Source: an uncultured Bacteroidota bacterium
GTDB lineage: Bacteria > Bacteroidota > Bacteroidia > Chitinophagales > Chitinophagaceae
Reading direction: 5' to 3'
Length of the DNA stretch: 44,639 nt
Assembly (NCBI GenBank): GCA_903906365.1
Contig: CAIVKC010000062.1
Coordinates: 1 to 44,639, forward strand
A program made the position numbers and the translations under genes. The notes below the pieces were generated by a model that saw only the letters and a program-made list of their open reading frames with translations, had not been told where the DNA came from and did not search any database. Below are positions 8,139-16,969 of the stretch, piece after piece. Each line of letters begins with the position of its first letter. The stretch's first letter is position 1.

Positions 8139-8885
8139 ATGAAGGTCTCCATCATCACCGCTACTTTTAACAGCGCCGGTACCATTCGGGATACCCTGGC
8201 CTGTGTGCAGTCGCAGGAGCATCCCGATATAGAGCATATCATCATCGACGGGCAATCAGGAGACCAGACCCTCTCCATTGTGTCTGAATTTCCCCATGTG
8301 GCTGCCGTGGTGAGTGAAAAGGACCATGGAATCTATGATGCCATGAACAAGGGCATTGCCCGGGCGACCGGGGAGGTCATCGGGATACTGAACTCCGACG
8401 ACCTCTATGTGGACCAGCGGGTCATTGCCGAGGTGGCCGCGGAATTTGAGGATCCCGCAGTGGAAGCCACCTATGCCGACCTGCAGTACGTGCATCAGGA
8501 AGATATTTCCAAAGTGGTCCGGACCTGGAAGACCGGATTATACAACAAAAAGAAGTTCTATTACGGCTGGATGCCTCCCCATCCCACTTTTTTTGTCCGA
8601 AGAAAGGTCTATGAACGGGTCGGGCTCTTTGATACCAGCCTTCGTTCTGCTGCCGACTATGAGATGATGCTGCGGATACTGCTCAAGCATGAGGCCCATA
8701 CCCGTTACATCCCCCGGGTGATCGTAAAGATGCGATCAGGCGGCATGAGCAATGCTTCTTTCCGCAACCGGCTCAAGGCCAACCAGGAAGACCGGATTGC
8801 CTGGAAGCTCAATGAATTGAAACCTTATTTTTTTACGTTGTATGCCAAACCGATTCGAAAAATTTCACAATTTATAATCAAATAG
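8139..8885 (+). CDS. GT2-family glycosyltransferase, WcaA-like
   Basis: The 248-residue protein opens with [20 protein letters not shown], the GT-A nucleotide-binding start of family 2, followed by [11 protein letters not shown] and the metal-binding DXD-like segment [30 protein letters not shown] is the acceptor-side block typical of colanic acid WcaA/WcaE-like transferases. It is an inverting, cytoplasmic, peripheral enzyme adding one sugar to the repeat unit. It stands four bases before gmd, so GDP-fucose or GDP-mannose is a plausible donor, but the sequence does not decide this. Confidence 0.88.
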   Translation: MKVSIITATFNSAGTIRDTLACVQSQEHPDIEHIIIDGQSGDQTLSIVSEFPHVAAVVSEKDHGIYDAMNKGIARATGEVIGILNSDDLYVDQRVIAEVAAEFEDPAVEATYADLQYVHQEDISKVVRTWKTGLYNKKKFYYGWMPPHPTFFVRRKVYERVGLFDTSLRSAADYEMMLRILLKHEAHTRYIPRVIVKMRSGGMSNASFRNRLKANQEDRIAWKLNELKPYFFTLYAKPIRKISQFIIK

Positions 8886-8889
8886 TATT

Positions 8890-10005
8890 ATGGCCAAAGT
8901 TGCACTAATTACAGGCGTTACCGGACAGGACGGGGCTTATTTAAGTGAATTGCTGCTCAGCAAGGGTTATGTCGTTCACGGCATCAAAAGGAGGACCTCC
9001 CTGTTTAATACCGACCGGATCGATCATCTCTACCAGGACCCCCATGAGTCCAACGTGCATTTCAGGCTACATTACGGAGATCTGACCGACTCCACCAACC
9101 TCATCCGCATCATACAGGAAGTGCAGCCCGACGAGATTTATAATCTGGCGGCCATGAGCCACGTGCAGGTCAGTTTTGAAACACCCGAATATACGGCCAA
9201 CGCAGATGGCATCGGCACTTTAAGGATATTGGAGGCAGTCAGGCTCCTTGGCTTAACGGCTAAAACCCGTGTATACCAGGCCTCCACCTCCGAACTCTAT
9301 GGCCTGGTGCAGGCGGTCCCGCAGTCCGAGACCACGCCTTTTTATCCCAGGTCCCCTTATGCCGTGGCGAAGTTATACGCCTACTGGATAACGGTAAACT
9401 ACCGGGAAGCCTATAAAATGTATGCCACCAACGGTATCCTGTTCAACCACGAATCCCCGCTTCGCGGGGAGACCTTTGTTACCAGGAAGATCACCCGGGG
9501 AGTGGCAAAAATTGCCCTGGGGCTCCAGCAAAAGATCTACCTGGGTAACCTGGACGCCAAACGGGACTGGGGACATGCAAAGGATTACGTGGAAGCCATG
9601 TGGCGGATCCTGCAGCAGCCTGAACCGGAGGACTATGTTATCGCCACCGGGATCACCACCTCGATCCGGGATTTTGTGCGAATGGCTTTCCGGGAGATCG
9701 GCGTGGAACTGGAATTTAAGGGCAGCGGGGAACATGAAGTCGGCATCGTCCGATCTGCTGTCAATCCGGATTATCCGGTGGAGACAGGACGGGAAGTGAT
9801 TGCCGTTGACAGGAAGTATTACCGGCCCACGGAAGTGGACCTGCTCATCGGGGATGCCAGTAAGGCCCAGCTCAAACTGGGCTGGACTCCCAAATATGAC
9901 CTGCCGATGCTGGTTACCGAGATGGTGCAGGCCGACCTGGAGTGCTTCAAAAAAGAAAAAATACTCAAAGAATCAGGTTTCAACATCAAAAACCAGTACG
10001 AATAA
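8890..10005 (+). CDS. gmd: GDP-mannose 4,6-dehydratase
   Basis: This 371-residue extended SDR enzyme converts GDP-D-mannose to GDP-4-dehydro-6-deoxy-D-mannose, the first step to GDP-L-fucose. The NADP-binding loop [11 protein letters not shown] (8-18) and the following KRRTS segment are characteristic of Gmd. The catalytic set is visible as Thr133 and Glu135 in STSELYG, and Tyr157 and Lys161 in [25 protein letters not shown] is the conserved substrate-binding stretch. Length is normal. It is followed 33 bases later by GDP-fucose synthase, the next enzyme of the pathway. Confidence 0.97.
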   Translation: MAKVALITGVTGQDGAYLSELLLSKGYVVHGIKRRTSLFNTDRIDHLYQDPHESNVHFRLHYGDLTDSTNLIRIIQEVQPDEIYNLAAMSHVQVSFETPEYTANADGIGTLRILEAVRLLGLTAKTRVYQASTSELYGLVQAVPQSETTPFYPRSPYAVAKLYAYWITVNYREAYKMYATNGILFNHESPLRGETFVTRKITRGVAKIALGLQQKIYLGNLDAKRDWGHAKDYVEAMWRILQQPEPEDYVIATGITTSIRDFVRMAFREIGVELEFKGSGEHEVGIVRSAVNPDYPVETGREVIAVDRKYYRPTEVDLLIGDASKAQLKLGWTPKYDLPMLVTEMVQADLECFKKEKILKESGFNIKNQYE

Positions 10006-10038
10006 TCCCTTTTCACCATTTCATCCCTAATACGACCC

Positions 10039-10968
10039 ATGAACAAAGAAGCTAAGGTATATGTAGCAGGCCACCGGGGCATGGTGGGATCTGCCATCCT
10101 GCGAAAACTCCAGTCTGAAGGATTTACCAACCTCGTGTTGAGGACATCTGCAGAACTGGACCTGCGGGACCAGCAGGCCACCCTGTCTTTTATGGAGACT
10201 GAACGCCCCGATTACGTGTTGTTGGCCGCTGCCAAAGTGGGGGGTATCCTCGCCAATAATATCTACCGGGCCGATTTCCTCTATGACAACCTGATGATCC
10301 AAAACAATGTCATACACAGCGCTTATCGCACGGGCGTTAAGAAGCTCCTGTTCCTGGGATCTTCCTGCATCTATCCCAAATTGGCCCCCCAGCCCCTTAA
10401 GGAAGAATACCTGCTCACCGGGGAACTGGAGCCCACCAATGAGCCCTATGCCATTGCCAAGATTGCCGGAATTAAACTCTGTGATGCATACCGCTCCCAG
10501 TATGGGTGTAATTTCATCTCAGCCATGCCCACCAACCTCTACGGCCCCAACGACAATTATGATCCAAGTAGTTCCCATGTCCTTCCGGCACTGATCCGGA
10601 AATTCCATGAGGCCAGCAGGGACAAGGCCCCTTCGGTGACCCTCTGGGGATCGGGAAAACCCAGGCGGGAATTTCTGCATGCCGATGACCTGGCGGATGC
10701 CTGTTATTTCCTGATGCAGCATTATGATGAAGCGGGATATGTAAATATTGGCTGGGGCGAGGACATTGAAATAAAAGAACTGGCCCAGCTCATTAAGAAA
10801 ATATCCGGTTACACAGGAGACATTATCCATGACACCTCCAAACCGGACGGCACCCCCAGGAAGCTGATGGATGTAACCAAATTAAGGAATATGGGCTGGC
10901 AGGCCTCCATCAGCCTGGAAGAAGGCATTAGAAAAGTATATCAGGATTATATAAAAGTTAATAACTAA
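10039..10968 (+). CDS. fcl: GDP-L-fucose synthase
   Basis: The 309-residue SDR enzyme carries out the epimerase/reductase step from GDP-4-dehydro-6-deoxy-mannose to GDP-L-fucose using NADPH. The coenzyme loop is [10 protein letters not shown] (11-20). The catalytic residues are in GSSCIYP (Ser108/Ser109, Cys110) and PYAIAK (Tyr137, Lys141), in the spacing known from the E. coli enzyme. Length and order match the family throughout, including [19 protein letters not shown]. With gmd it shows that the polymer contains L-fucose or a sugar derived from the same intermediate. It is also called wcaG. Confidence 0.97.
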   Translation: MNKEAKVYVAGHRGMVGSAILRKLQSEGFTNLVLRTSAELDLRDQQATLSFMETERPDYVLLAAAKVGGILANNIYRADFLYDNLMIQNNVIHSAYRTGVKKLLFLGSSCIYPKLAPQPLKEEYLLTGELEPTNEPYAIAKIAGIKLCDAYRSQYGCNFISAMPTNLYGPNDNYDPSSSHVLPALIRKFHEASRDKAPSVTLWGSGKPRREFLHADDLADACYFLMQHYDEAGYVNIGWGEDIEIKELAQLIKKISGYTGDIIHDTSKPDGTPRKLMDVTKLRNMGWQASISLEEGIRKVYQDYIKVNN

Positions 10969-11012
10969 TTTGGGAATCCCAAACCAAAACCAACTTATTT
11001 ATATTAGTGTCT

Positions 11013-11747
11013 ATGTTCTCTATTTTCAGGAAAGCGAAGGAAGAAAGGCTCGATTACAGTGCGCTCTATTGCGACATGCATTCACACCTGATACCGGGTA
11101 TTGATGATGGTTCACCCAGCCTGGAAGCGAGCATGCAGCTCATCGGCGGCATGATGGACCTGGGTTACAGGAAAATCATCACCACACCCCATATCATGTG
11201 GGATATGTATAAGAACACCAATGAAATCATAGAGCGGGGATGGGAGACGGTGAAAAAGGAACTGGCCAGCAGAAAGATGCAGGTGGAATTCCATGCCGCT
11301 GCGGAATATTTCATGGATGACCATTTTTCCCAGCTGCTCAATGAGGATAAGCCGCTGCTCACACTGAAGGATAATCTGGTATTGGTCGAATTTTCCTTCA
11401 TTAAAGCACCCATGGATTTCAAGCAAATGCTTTTTAACCTGCAAATAAAAGGCTATCAGCCCGTGATTGCCCACCCGGAGCGATACCTGTATTTTTCCAA
11501 TGATAAGACGCTCTACGATGAAATGAAGGATACGGGCTGCCTGTTTCAGCTCAATTTGCTTTCATTAAGCGGCTTTTACGGCAAGGGACCCCTTGAGCTG
11601 GCCCAATACCTGATTAAACAAAAATATGTCAACCTGCTTGGCACAGACCTCCACAACCCGCGTCACCTCCAGGCGCTTGGGGCGGCCTCCATGGATATGG
11701 TCAAGCGGCTCCTGGATTCAGGAATGATCCAGAATGCGCAGCTCTAG
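11013..11747 (+). CDS. PHP-domain tyrosine-protein phosphatase, CpsB/YwqE family
   Basis: The 244-residue protein has the metal-binding PHP motifs DMHSHLIPGIDDGS, TTPHIM, the AAAEYFMDD block, AHPERY and GTDLHNP. The family (Wzh/CpsB/YwqE) dephosphorylates the tyrosine-rich tail of the Wzc/CapB kinase that controls chain length and export of capsule or exopolysaccharide. ATG 11013 is preferred over a GTG two codons upstream. It is the last gene of the polysaccharide operon on this side, 44 bases after fcl. The partner tyrosine kinase is not in the window and should be upstream. Confidence 0.88.
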   Translation: MFSIFRKAKEERLDYSALYCDMHSHLIPGIDDGSPSLEASMQLIGGMMDLGYRKIITTPHIMWDMYKNTNEIIERGWETVKKELASRKMQVEFHAAAEYFMDDHFSQLLNEDKPLLTLKDNLVLVEFSFIKAPMDFKQMLFNLQIKGYQPVIAHPERYLYFSNDKTLYDEMKDTGCLFQLNLLSLSGFYGKGPLELAQYLIKQKYVNLLGTDLHNPRHLQALGAASMDMVKRLLDSGMIQNAQL

Positions 11748-11883
11748 TACCCTGCCTCCCCGGCAATTCCCCTGTCTGCCCCGCTCCCCCCTGATTTTTC
11801 CCCGGATTTGTTGATTAACCAAAAAAGTTTAAAATTTACAGGGTAAATATTAAACAAATCTAAGGCTGTTTTGTAATAACGCT
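11748..11883 (+). promoter_or_regulatory. Intergenic region upstream of carH with one TTAAACA element
   Basis: A GC-rich end (11748-11805) gives way to an A/T-rich stretch (11806-11883), typical of a promoter. TTAAACA lies at 11850-11856, 27 bases before the carH start, and is the same heptamer found upstream of the sigma gene and of crtB, which suggests autoregulation. A TTTG at 11807-11810 could serve as a -33 box, but I see no good TAnnTTTG at the right distance. No hairpin terminator for the polysaccharide operon is evident. Confidence 0.4.
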
Positions 11884-12762
11884 ATGAACCTGTTTACCAT
11901 CAAAGACCTGGAAAATCTTTCGGGAATCAAAGCACATACCATTCGCATCTGGGAACAGCGGTATTCTTTTCTAAAACCGCAGCGGACTGAAACCAATATC
12001 CGCTATTATACGAACCGCGAATTAAAGACCATCCTCAATATTGCCCTGCTCAATAAATACGGGTATAAGATTTCCCATATTGACCGGATGAATGAACAGG
12101 AGCTACAAAACAAACTCATTACCCTATCCCAATCAGAGGCCTACCAGGAAAGAATTGTCAATGAGCTGATCCATCACATGATTGACCTGGACATAGAGTC
12201 CTTCGAAAACGTGATGGACAATTACATTATAGCCAAAGGGATCGATAAGACAATCAACCAGGTTATTTTCCCCTTCCTGGAGCGCATAGGCATCCTGTGG
12301 CTGACCAACCATATTCACCCGGTACAGGAACACCTGGTCACCAACATCATCCGCCAAAAACTCATGGTGGGCATTGAAGGGGTGGTAACCCATATTCACA
12401 CCGAAAAGACCATCCTGCTGTTTTTACCGGAAAGCGAGCACCATGAGCTGGGACTGCTCTATACGTATTACCTGCTCAAAAAGCGGGGCGCCCGGGTACT
12501 TTATCTTGGGGCAAATGTTCCCCTGAAGGACCTTGAATACATCTGCCAGCATAAGAAACCGGATTTCCTCTATACCCATCTGACCTGCATGACGGGTAAT
12601 TTCAGCTTCACCAAGTTCATTTCCCTCAAGAACCAGTATGTCAAAGACATTCCGCTGGTTATCTCCGGCCAGCTTGCCCAAACCCAGGGTAAAAAAATCA
12701 TCCCGAACGTCCATTTCAAAAAATCCATTCCCGAAGTCCTGGAATTTATTTCCACACTCTAA
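11884..12762 (+). CDS. carH: CarH/LitR-type MerR-family photoreceptor repressor with cobalamin-binding domain
   Basis: The 292-residue protein has a MerR winged-helix domain (4-72; TIKDLENLSGIKAHTIRIWEQRY), a four-helix bundle (about 85-165) and a Rossmann-like cobalamin domain (about 170-290). Two signatures mark a B12 photoreceptor. Trp139, Glu149 and His150 form the W-x9-EH motif of the helix bundle. Glu185, His187 and Gly190 form ExHxxG, His187 being the expected lower cobalt ligand. CarH proteins bind adenosylcobalamin in the dark, tetramerise on DNA and repress carotenoid genes; light breaks the Co-C bond and releases them. The residue after Trp139 is Leu, whereas Thermus CarH has the His that binds cobalt after light. 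Its place directly before the crt genes supports the role. Confidence 0.87.
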   Translation: MNLFTIKDLENLSGIKAHTIRIWEQRYSFLKPQRTETNIRYYTNRELKTILNIALLNKYGYKISHIDRMNEQELQNKLITLSQSEAYQERIVNELIHHMIDLDIESFENVMDNYIIAKGIDKTINQVIFPFLERIGILWLTNHIHPVQEHLVTNIIRQKLMVGIEGVVTHIHTEKTILLFLPESEHHELGLLYTYYLLKKRGARVLYLGANVPLKDLEYICQHKKPDFLYTHLTCMTGNFSFTKFISLKNQYVKDIPLVISGQLAQTQGKKIIPNVHFKKSIPEVLEFISTL

Positions 12763-12842
12763 ACCCTGGCCCGGTTTTTCTCGTATTTAATCCAGGCCGC
12801 TTAACCGGCTGATTTTGTTTGTTTTATTTTTTTTAGTAAAAC

Positions 12843-12912
12843 TTTAAACAAAAAAATGTTTTTTAATACAATTTGTGTTTAAATTTGTGGCATAAATAGT
12901 TAAACATTTTTA
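12843..12912 (+). promoter_or_regulatory. Operator-promoter region of the sigma/crt operon: three TTAAACA/TGTTTAA elements
   Basis: The heptamer TTAAACA occurs at 12844-12850 and 12900-12906 and its reverse complement TGTTTAA at 12876-12882, all within 63 bases ahead of the sigma gene. The third copy is part of GTTAAACATTTT (12899-12910), whose reverse complement recurs exactly upstream of crtB. The middle copy overlaps the -7 box, so a bound repressor would block the promoter. I infer that these are CarH-binding half-sites. The region is A/T-rich, which raises the chance of coincidence. Confidence 0.5.
12880..12887 (+). promoter_or_regulatory. Bacteroidota -7 promoter box TAAATTTG before the ECF sigma gene
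   Basis: TAAATTTG matches the Bacteroidota -7 consensus TAnnTTTG exactly. It would start transcription about 20 bases ahead of the ATG at 12914. No good -33 TTTG is found at the usual 19-21 base distance, only a T-rich stretch near 12856-12864. Confidence 0.5.
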
Positions 12913-12913
12913 T

Positions 12914-13414
12914 ATGTCTACCTTGGAATTTAACCAGCTCCTCGTAAATAATGCCGAATTCCTGAAGCCCTTTGCCATCACCCTGACCAAAGATTCAGAG
13001 GCAGCCAAAGACCTGTTCCAGGAAACGCTCTACCGTGCCCTGGCCAACCGGGACAAGTATAATGTAGGCACTAACATTAAAGCATGGCTCTATACGATCA
13101 TGCGCAACATTTTCATCAACAATTACCGCCGCAAAGCCAAGCAGAATACCATATTTGACAGCAGCCCCAATGATTTTCTGCTGAACCGCAACCAGGCCGT
13201 CATTCCCAATGCAGCTGAAGGGAACCTGCGTATCAAAGATATCCAGATGGCCATCCATAACCTTCCGGAAATCTTCCGTAACCCTTTTTTGCTTTATTTT
13301 GATGGTTTCAAATACCACGAAATTGCAGATATGCTCTCCGAACCCCTGGGAACCATTAAAAGCAGGATTCACTTCGCCCGCAAATTGCTTAAATCACAGA
13401 TACAGGCTTTTTAA
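12914..13414 (+). CDS. ECF-type RNA polymerase sigma factor, probably for carotenoid genes
   Basis: The 166-residue protein has sigma region 2 (about 15-75; DSEAAKDLFQETLYRAL and LYTIMRNIFINNYRRK) and region 4 (about 110-165; LPEIFRNPFLLYFDGFKYHEIADML then GTIKSRIHFARKLL). It is short, as expected for the ECF class, and no anti-sigma gene is next to it. It stands 12 bases before crtI and behind the presumed CarH operators. This resembles the Streptomyces LitR-LitS arrangement, in which a CarH-like regulator controls an ECF sigma factor that transcribes crt genes. That role is inferred from position. Confidence 0.9.
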   Translation: MSTLEFNQLLVNNAEFLKPFAITLTKDSEAAKDLFQETLYRALANRDKYNVGTNIKAWLYTIMRNIFINNYRRKAKQNTIFDSSPNDFLLNRNQAVIPNAAEGNLRIKDIQMAIHNLPEIFRNPFLLYFDGFKYHEIADMLSEPLGTIKSRIHFARKLLKSQIQAF

Positions 13415-13426
13415 TCTCAGTATACT

Positions 13427-14899
13427 TTGGCTAAACGCGTACTTGTAATCGGAAGCGGATTTTCAGGTCTTTCCGCCGCCTCCTTTATGGCCCAGGCAGG
13501 CTGGCAGGTAACCCTGTTGGAAAAACATGCCACCCCGGGCGGAAGAGCACGTCAGCTGGTGGAAGATGGCTTTACCTTCGACATGGGTCCCAGCTGGTAC
13601 TGGATGCCTGATGTTTTTGAGCGATATTTCGGTCAGTTTTCCAAAAAAGTATCCGATTATTATACCCTGTCCCGGCTCGATCCTTCCTACCGGGTCTATA
13701 CCCCACAGGCCCCGGTGGATATACCCGCGGACTATGGCCGCCTGGAGGAGCTCTTTGAAAGCCTGGAGCCCGGTTCCCCGGACAAACTACAGGAGTTTAT
13801 CCGGGAAGCGGCCTATAAATACCGGGTGGGTGTGGGAAAACTGGTTTTCAAGCCCGGGCTTTCCTTGAGAGAGTTTCTTGACATGGAGGTGATCCGCGGA
13901 ACCCTCCGGCTGGATGTATTCACCTCGGTAAAAAAACATGTACATAAATATTTCAGCCACCCCCTGCTCAGGCAGCTCCTGGAGTTCCCCGTGCTGTTTT
14001 TGGGCGCACTGGCAGAAAATACGCCAGCCCTCTACAGCCTGATGAACTATGCAGATATCATCGGCGGCACCTGGTATCCCCAGGGCGGGATGTACCGGAT
14101 TGTCGAAGGCATGTATACGCTGGCCCGGGAGCTGGGTGTGACCTTTCATTTCAATGAGGATGTAAGTGGAATACAGGTGGAAAACGGGAAAGCCGTTTCG
14201 GTAAAGAGCAGTTCCGGGATCTTTCAAACAGATGTGGTCATAGGCTCGGCCGATTACCATTTTATCGAAAGCAGCCTGCTGGAAAAGCAATACCGCAGTT
14301 ATACGGAAAGCTACTGGGATAAGCGCTCCATGGCGCCGTCCTGCCTGCTCTATTACGTGGGCTTGAACAAAAGACTGGAAAATATCCGGCATCACTCCCT
14401 GTTTTTCGATGTCCCCTTTGAAGCGCATGCCCGGGAGATATACACCACCCGGACCTGGCCCGCTGACCCGCTTTTTTACGTCAGTGCCCCTTGCGTAAGC
14501 GATGATACGGTCGCGCCGCCGGGTTGTGAGAATCTGTTCATACTAATCCCTGTGGCGGCGGGACTGCAGGGGGATACCCAGGAGGTGCGTGACCATTATT
14601 TTGAGCGCGTGATCAGGCGCATGGAAAAGCATACGGGCCAGTCCATTCTGGATGCGGTGATTTATAAAAAATCATTTGCCCAGAGTGATTTCATCAGCCA
14701 GTACAATTCCTACAAGGGCAATGCATACGGACTGGCCAACACCCTGATGCAGACGGCCGTGCTGAAACCCTCCATGCACAGCCGCAAAGTCAGCAACCTG
14801 TTTTATACCGGTCAACTGACCGTACCGGGTCCCGGCGTGCCGCCCAGCCTGATCAGCGGGGAAGTGGTGGCCAGGGAAGTGCTGAAAAGATTTATATGA
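13427..14899 (+). CDS. crtI: Phytoene desaturase
   Basis: The 490-residue FAD enzyme removes hydrogens from phytoene in four steps to give lycopene (other CrtI types stop earlier). The dinucleotide-binding fold is at the N-terminus (VLVIGSGFSGLSAASFMAQAG, then LLEKHATPGGRARQL), and the C-terminal FAD-contact block is FYTGQLTVPGPGVPPSLISGEVVA. The length is that of bacterial CrtI. Translation appears to begin at TTG 13427, because the glycine-rich loop follows within ten residues and no upstream ATG exists in frame. It is 12 bases after the sigma gene stop, so the two share a transcript. Confidence 0.95.
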   Translation: MAKRVLVIGSGFSGLSAASFMAQAGWQVTLLEKHATPGGRARQLVEDGFTFDMGPSWYWMPDVFERYFGQFSKKVSDYYTLSRLDPSYRVYTPQAPVDIPADYGRLEELFESLEPGSPDKLQEFIREAAYKYRVGVGKLVFKPGLSLREFLDMEVIRGTLRLDVFTSVKKHVHKYFSHPLLRQLLEFPVLFLGALAENTPALYSLMNYADIIGGTWYPQGGMYRIVEGMYTLARELGVTFHFNEDVSGIQVENGKAVSVKSSSGIFQTDVVIGSADYHFIESSLLEKQYRSYTESYWDKRSMAPSCLLYYVGLNKRLENIRHHSLFFDVPFEAHAREIYTTRTWPADPLFYVSAPCVSDDTVAPPGCENLFILIPVAAGLQGDTQEVRDHYFERVIRRMEKHTGQSILDAVIYKKSFAQSDFISQYNSYKGNAYGLANTLMQTAVLKPSMHSRKVSNLFYTGQLTVPGPGVPPSLISGEVVAREVLKRFI

Positions 14900-14928
14900 G
14901 CTGTTTTGAAATTTGAATTGTCGGACGG

Positions 14929-14940
14929 AAAATGTTTAAC
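14929..14940 (+). promoter_or_regulatory. Candidate CarH element upstream of crtB
   Basis: AAAATGTTTAAC in the 110-base crtI-crtB gap is the exact reverse complement of GTTAAACATTTT at 12899-12910 ahead of the sigma gene. A 12-base match at two crt intergenic sites suggests a shared operator and a second promoter for crtB and the genes that follow. No convincing TAnnTTTG box is seen here. Confidence 0.4.
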
Positions 14941-15009
14941 AAAAGAGACCGGGTATTGAAATCTGGGTTATTTTCAGGGGTCCGGTCCATTACAGCAAAT
15001 TGAACCATT

Positions 15010-15846
15010 ATGATGGAATTATTTCACCAGGTCAGCCAGCAGTGCAGCCAGATAACCACCCGGCGGTACAGCACCTCATTTTCTTCGGCCATTCAGCTCC
15101 TGCATAAGGACATTCGCCAGCCTGTCTACAACATATACGGTTTTGTCCGTTTTGCAGATGAGATTGTCGACACTTTTCATGAATTTGACAAAAAAGCCCT
15201 GCTGGAACAGTTCCGCCAGGAAACCTACCAGGCCATTGAACGCAGGCTGAGCCTCAATCCCATCCTGCACAGTTTCCAGCGGACCGTGCATGAATATAAA
15301 ATCGACCTGGCCCTGGTGGATTCCTTTTTCCGGAGCATGGAAATGGATCTGAGTCCCCAGCAATACGGCCGGGACCGCTACCAGGAATACATTTACGGGA
15401 GTGCCGAGGTGGTAGGCCTGATGTGCCTGTATGTGTTCTGCGAAGGCAATAAATCCCAGTATGAAAAACTCAAACCCCATGCCCAGTCCCTGGGGGCGGC
15501 CTTCCAGAAAGTCAATTTTCTAAGAGATGTCCGCGCCGATTACCAGGAACTCAACCGGATTTATTTTCCGGGCGTGGATTTCAGTAACTTTACGCCTGGT
15601 ATGAAGGCTGGTATCGAGCAGGACATTGCCCGGGATTTCCATCATGGCTATGAAGGGATCATGCACCTGCCCCTCAAAGCCCGGTTCGGGGTATATGTCG
15701 CCTATAAATACTACGTATCCCTTTTTAAAAAAATCAGGAAAACCCATCCGGCGCGTATTTTGGAGGAAAGAATCAGAATACCCAATTACCGTAAGATGAT
15801 GATCATACTCAGGGCTGGACTGAAAAACCAGCTGAATCTAATATAG
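15010..15846 (+). CDS. crtB: Phytoene synthase
   Basis: The 278-residue enzyme condenses two geranylgeranyl diphosphates to phytoene. The two metal-binding aspartate motifs are visible: ADEIVDTF near residue 50 and RDVRADYQELNRIYFP near 175-190. RRYSTSFSSAIQLL and YGFVRFADE are the typical N-terminal blocks of squalene/phytoene synthases. The start is ATG 15010 (a second ATG follows directly). It lies downstream of crtI and only nine bases before idi. Confidence 0.95.
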   Translation: MMELFHQVSQQCSQITTRRYSTSFSSAIQLLHKDIRQPVYNIYGFVRFADEIVDTFHEFDKKALLEQFRQETYQAIERRLSLNPILHSFQRTVHEYKIDLALVDSFFRSMEMDLSPQQYGRDRYQEYIYGSAEVVGLMCLYVFCEGNKSQYEKLKPHAQSLGAAFQKVNFLRDVRADYQELNRIYFPGVDFSNFTPGMKAGIEQDIARDFHHGYEGIMHLPLKARFGVYVAYKYYVSLFKKIRKTHPARILEERIRIPNYRKMMIILRAGLKNQLNLI

Positions 15847-15855
15847 AATTAAATC

Positions 15856-16380
15856 ATGGTGACGCAGGAAGTGATCTTGGTCAATGAAAATGACGAGGCC
15901 ATCGGAAGGATGGAAAAAATGGAGGCCCACCGCAAGGCGCTTCTACACCGGGCATTCAGCGTTTTCATATTCAACGGGCAGGGGGATATGCTGCTCCAGC
16001 AGCGGGCCCTGGACAAATACCACAGCGCGGGTCTGTGGACCAACGCATGCTGCAGCCATCCCAAGCCGGGAGAGGCCACCGTTACCGGAGCCCTGCGCCG
16101 GCTGCAGGAGGAACTCGGATTTACCACCGAACTGGAGAAAGTGTTTGACTTTGTGTATAAATCGGCTTTCGATAACGGATTGACCGAATATGAATTCGAC
16201 CATGTCTTTGTCGGGTATTACGAGGGTGAAATGTCCCCGGACCCCAGGGAGGTCTCTCAGGTTTCCTACCTGTCCATGGAAGACATCGAAGAGGCGATGC
16301 GGGAGAACCCCGGGCAGTTTACGGCCTGGTTCCATATTGCCATGCCCATGATAAAGAACTGGCTTTGCCGGCGGGCCTGA
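15856..16380 (+). CDS. idi: Isopentenyl-diphosphate delta-isomerase, type I
   Basis: The 174-residue Nudix-fold enzyme interconverts IPP and DMAPP, feeding the prenyl precursor pool. The catalytic cysteine is in TNACCSHP, the Nudix-like helix in GALRRLQEELGF, and the second catalytic block with glutamate in EYEFDHVFVGYYEGE. HRAFSVFIFNGQGDMLLQQRA is also diagnostic. It is placed inside the carotenoid operon, raising precursor supply when pigment is made. Confidence 0.95.
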   Translation: MVTQEVILVNENDEAIGRMEKMEAHRKALLHRAFSVFIFNGQGDMLLQQRALDKYHSAGLWTNACCSHPKPGEATVTGALRRLQEELGFTTELEKVFDFVYKSAFDNGLTEYEFDHVFVGYYEGEMSPDPREVSQVSYLSMEDIEEAMRENPGQFTAWFHIAMPMIKNWLCRRA

Positions 16381-16419
16381 CGGGCGGTTTTTTGGTTAAT
16401 TAAATAAATCTGGATCATC

Positions 16420-16905
16420 ATGCATTTGCTACTATATTTTGGATTATTTCTGATCACTTTTATTACCATGGAAGCCATCACCTGGGCGACGCACCGCTAT
16501 ATCATGCACGGTCTCCTCTGGGTTCTCCACGAGGACCATCACCAGCCCAGGCCCGGTTTTTTTGAAAAGAACGATGCCTTCTTCATCATATTTGCGGTAC
16601 CGACTTTTTTCAGCCTCCTGTTTGGTACCATTTACCATGTCTATTGGGTGATGGCCATCGGTTTTGGCGTTATGGCTTACGGCTTTGCCTATTTTATGGT
16701 GCATGACGTGATCATACACCAGCGCTTCAAGTGGTTCAGCCGCTCGGATAACTCCTATGTCAGGGCCATCCGCTGGGCCCATAAAATGCATCATAAGCAC
16801 TTGGGAAAGGAAGACGGGGAATCATTTGGGATGTTGTGGGTGCACAAAAAATACTGGGAGAAAGTCAGAAAGGACCGTGAAATCAAAAATTCCCCGGCTG
16901 CATGA
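16420..16905 (+). CDS. crtZ: Beta-carotene 3-hydroxylase
   Basis: The 161-residue membrane diiron enzyme hydroxylates both beta rings, giving zeaxanthin from beta-carotene. The histidine clusters are complete: HRYIMHG, HEDHH, HDVIIHQR and HKMHHKH. Hydrophobic segments lie at about 2-25 and 45-90. Length and motif order are those of bacterial CrtZ. A ketolase (crtW) is not present nearby, so the window alone predicts zeaxanthin as the end product. Confidence 0.94.
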   Translation: MHLLLYFGLFLITFITMEAITWATHRYIMHGLLWVLHEDHHQPRPGFFEKNDAFFIIFAVPTFFSLLFGTIYHVYWVMAIGFGVMAYGFAYFMVHDVIIHQRFKWFSRSDNSYVRAIRWAHKMHHKHLGKEDGESFGMLWVHKKYWEKVRKDREIKNSPAA

Positions 16906-16969
16906 AGCCCTCCATCACCAGCCCCCGGCACCCGGTCACCTTCCAGCGGGCAGCTTGCTAAAATGACTT

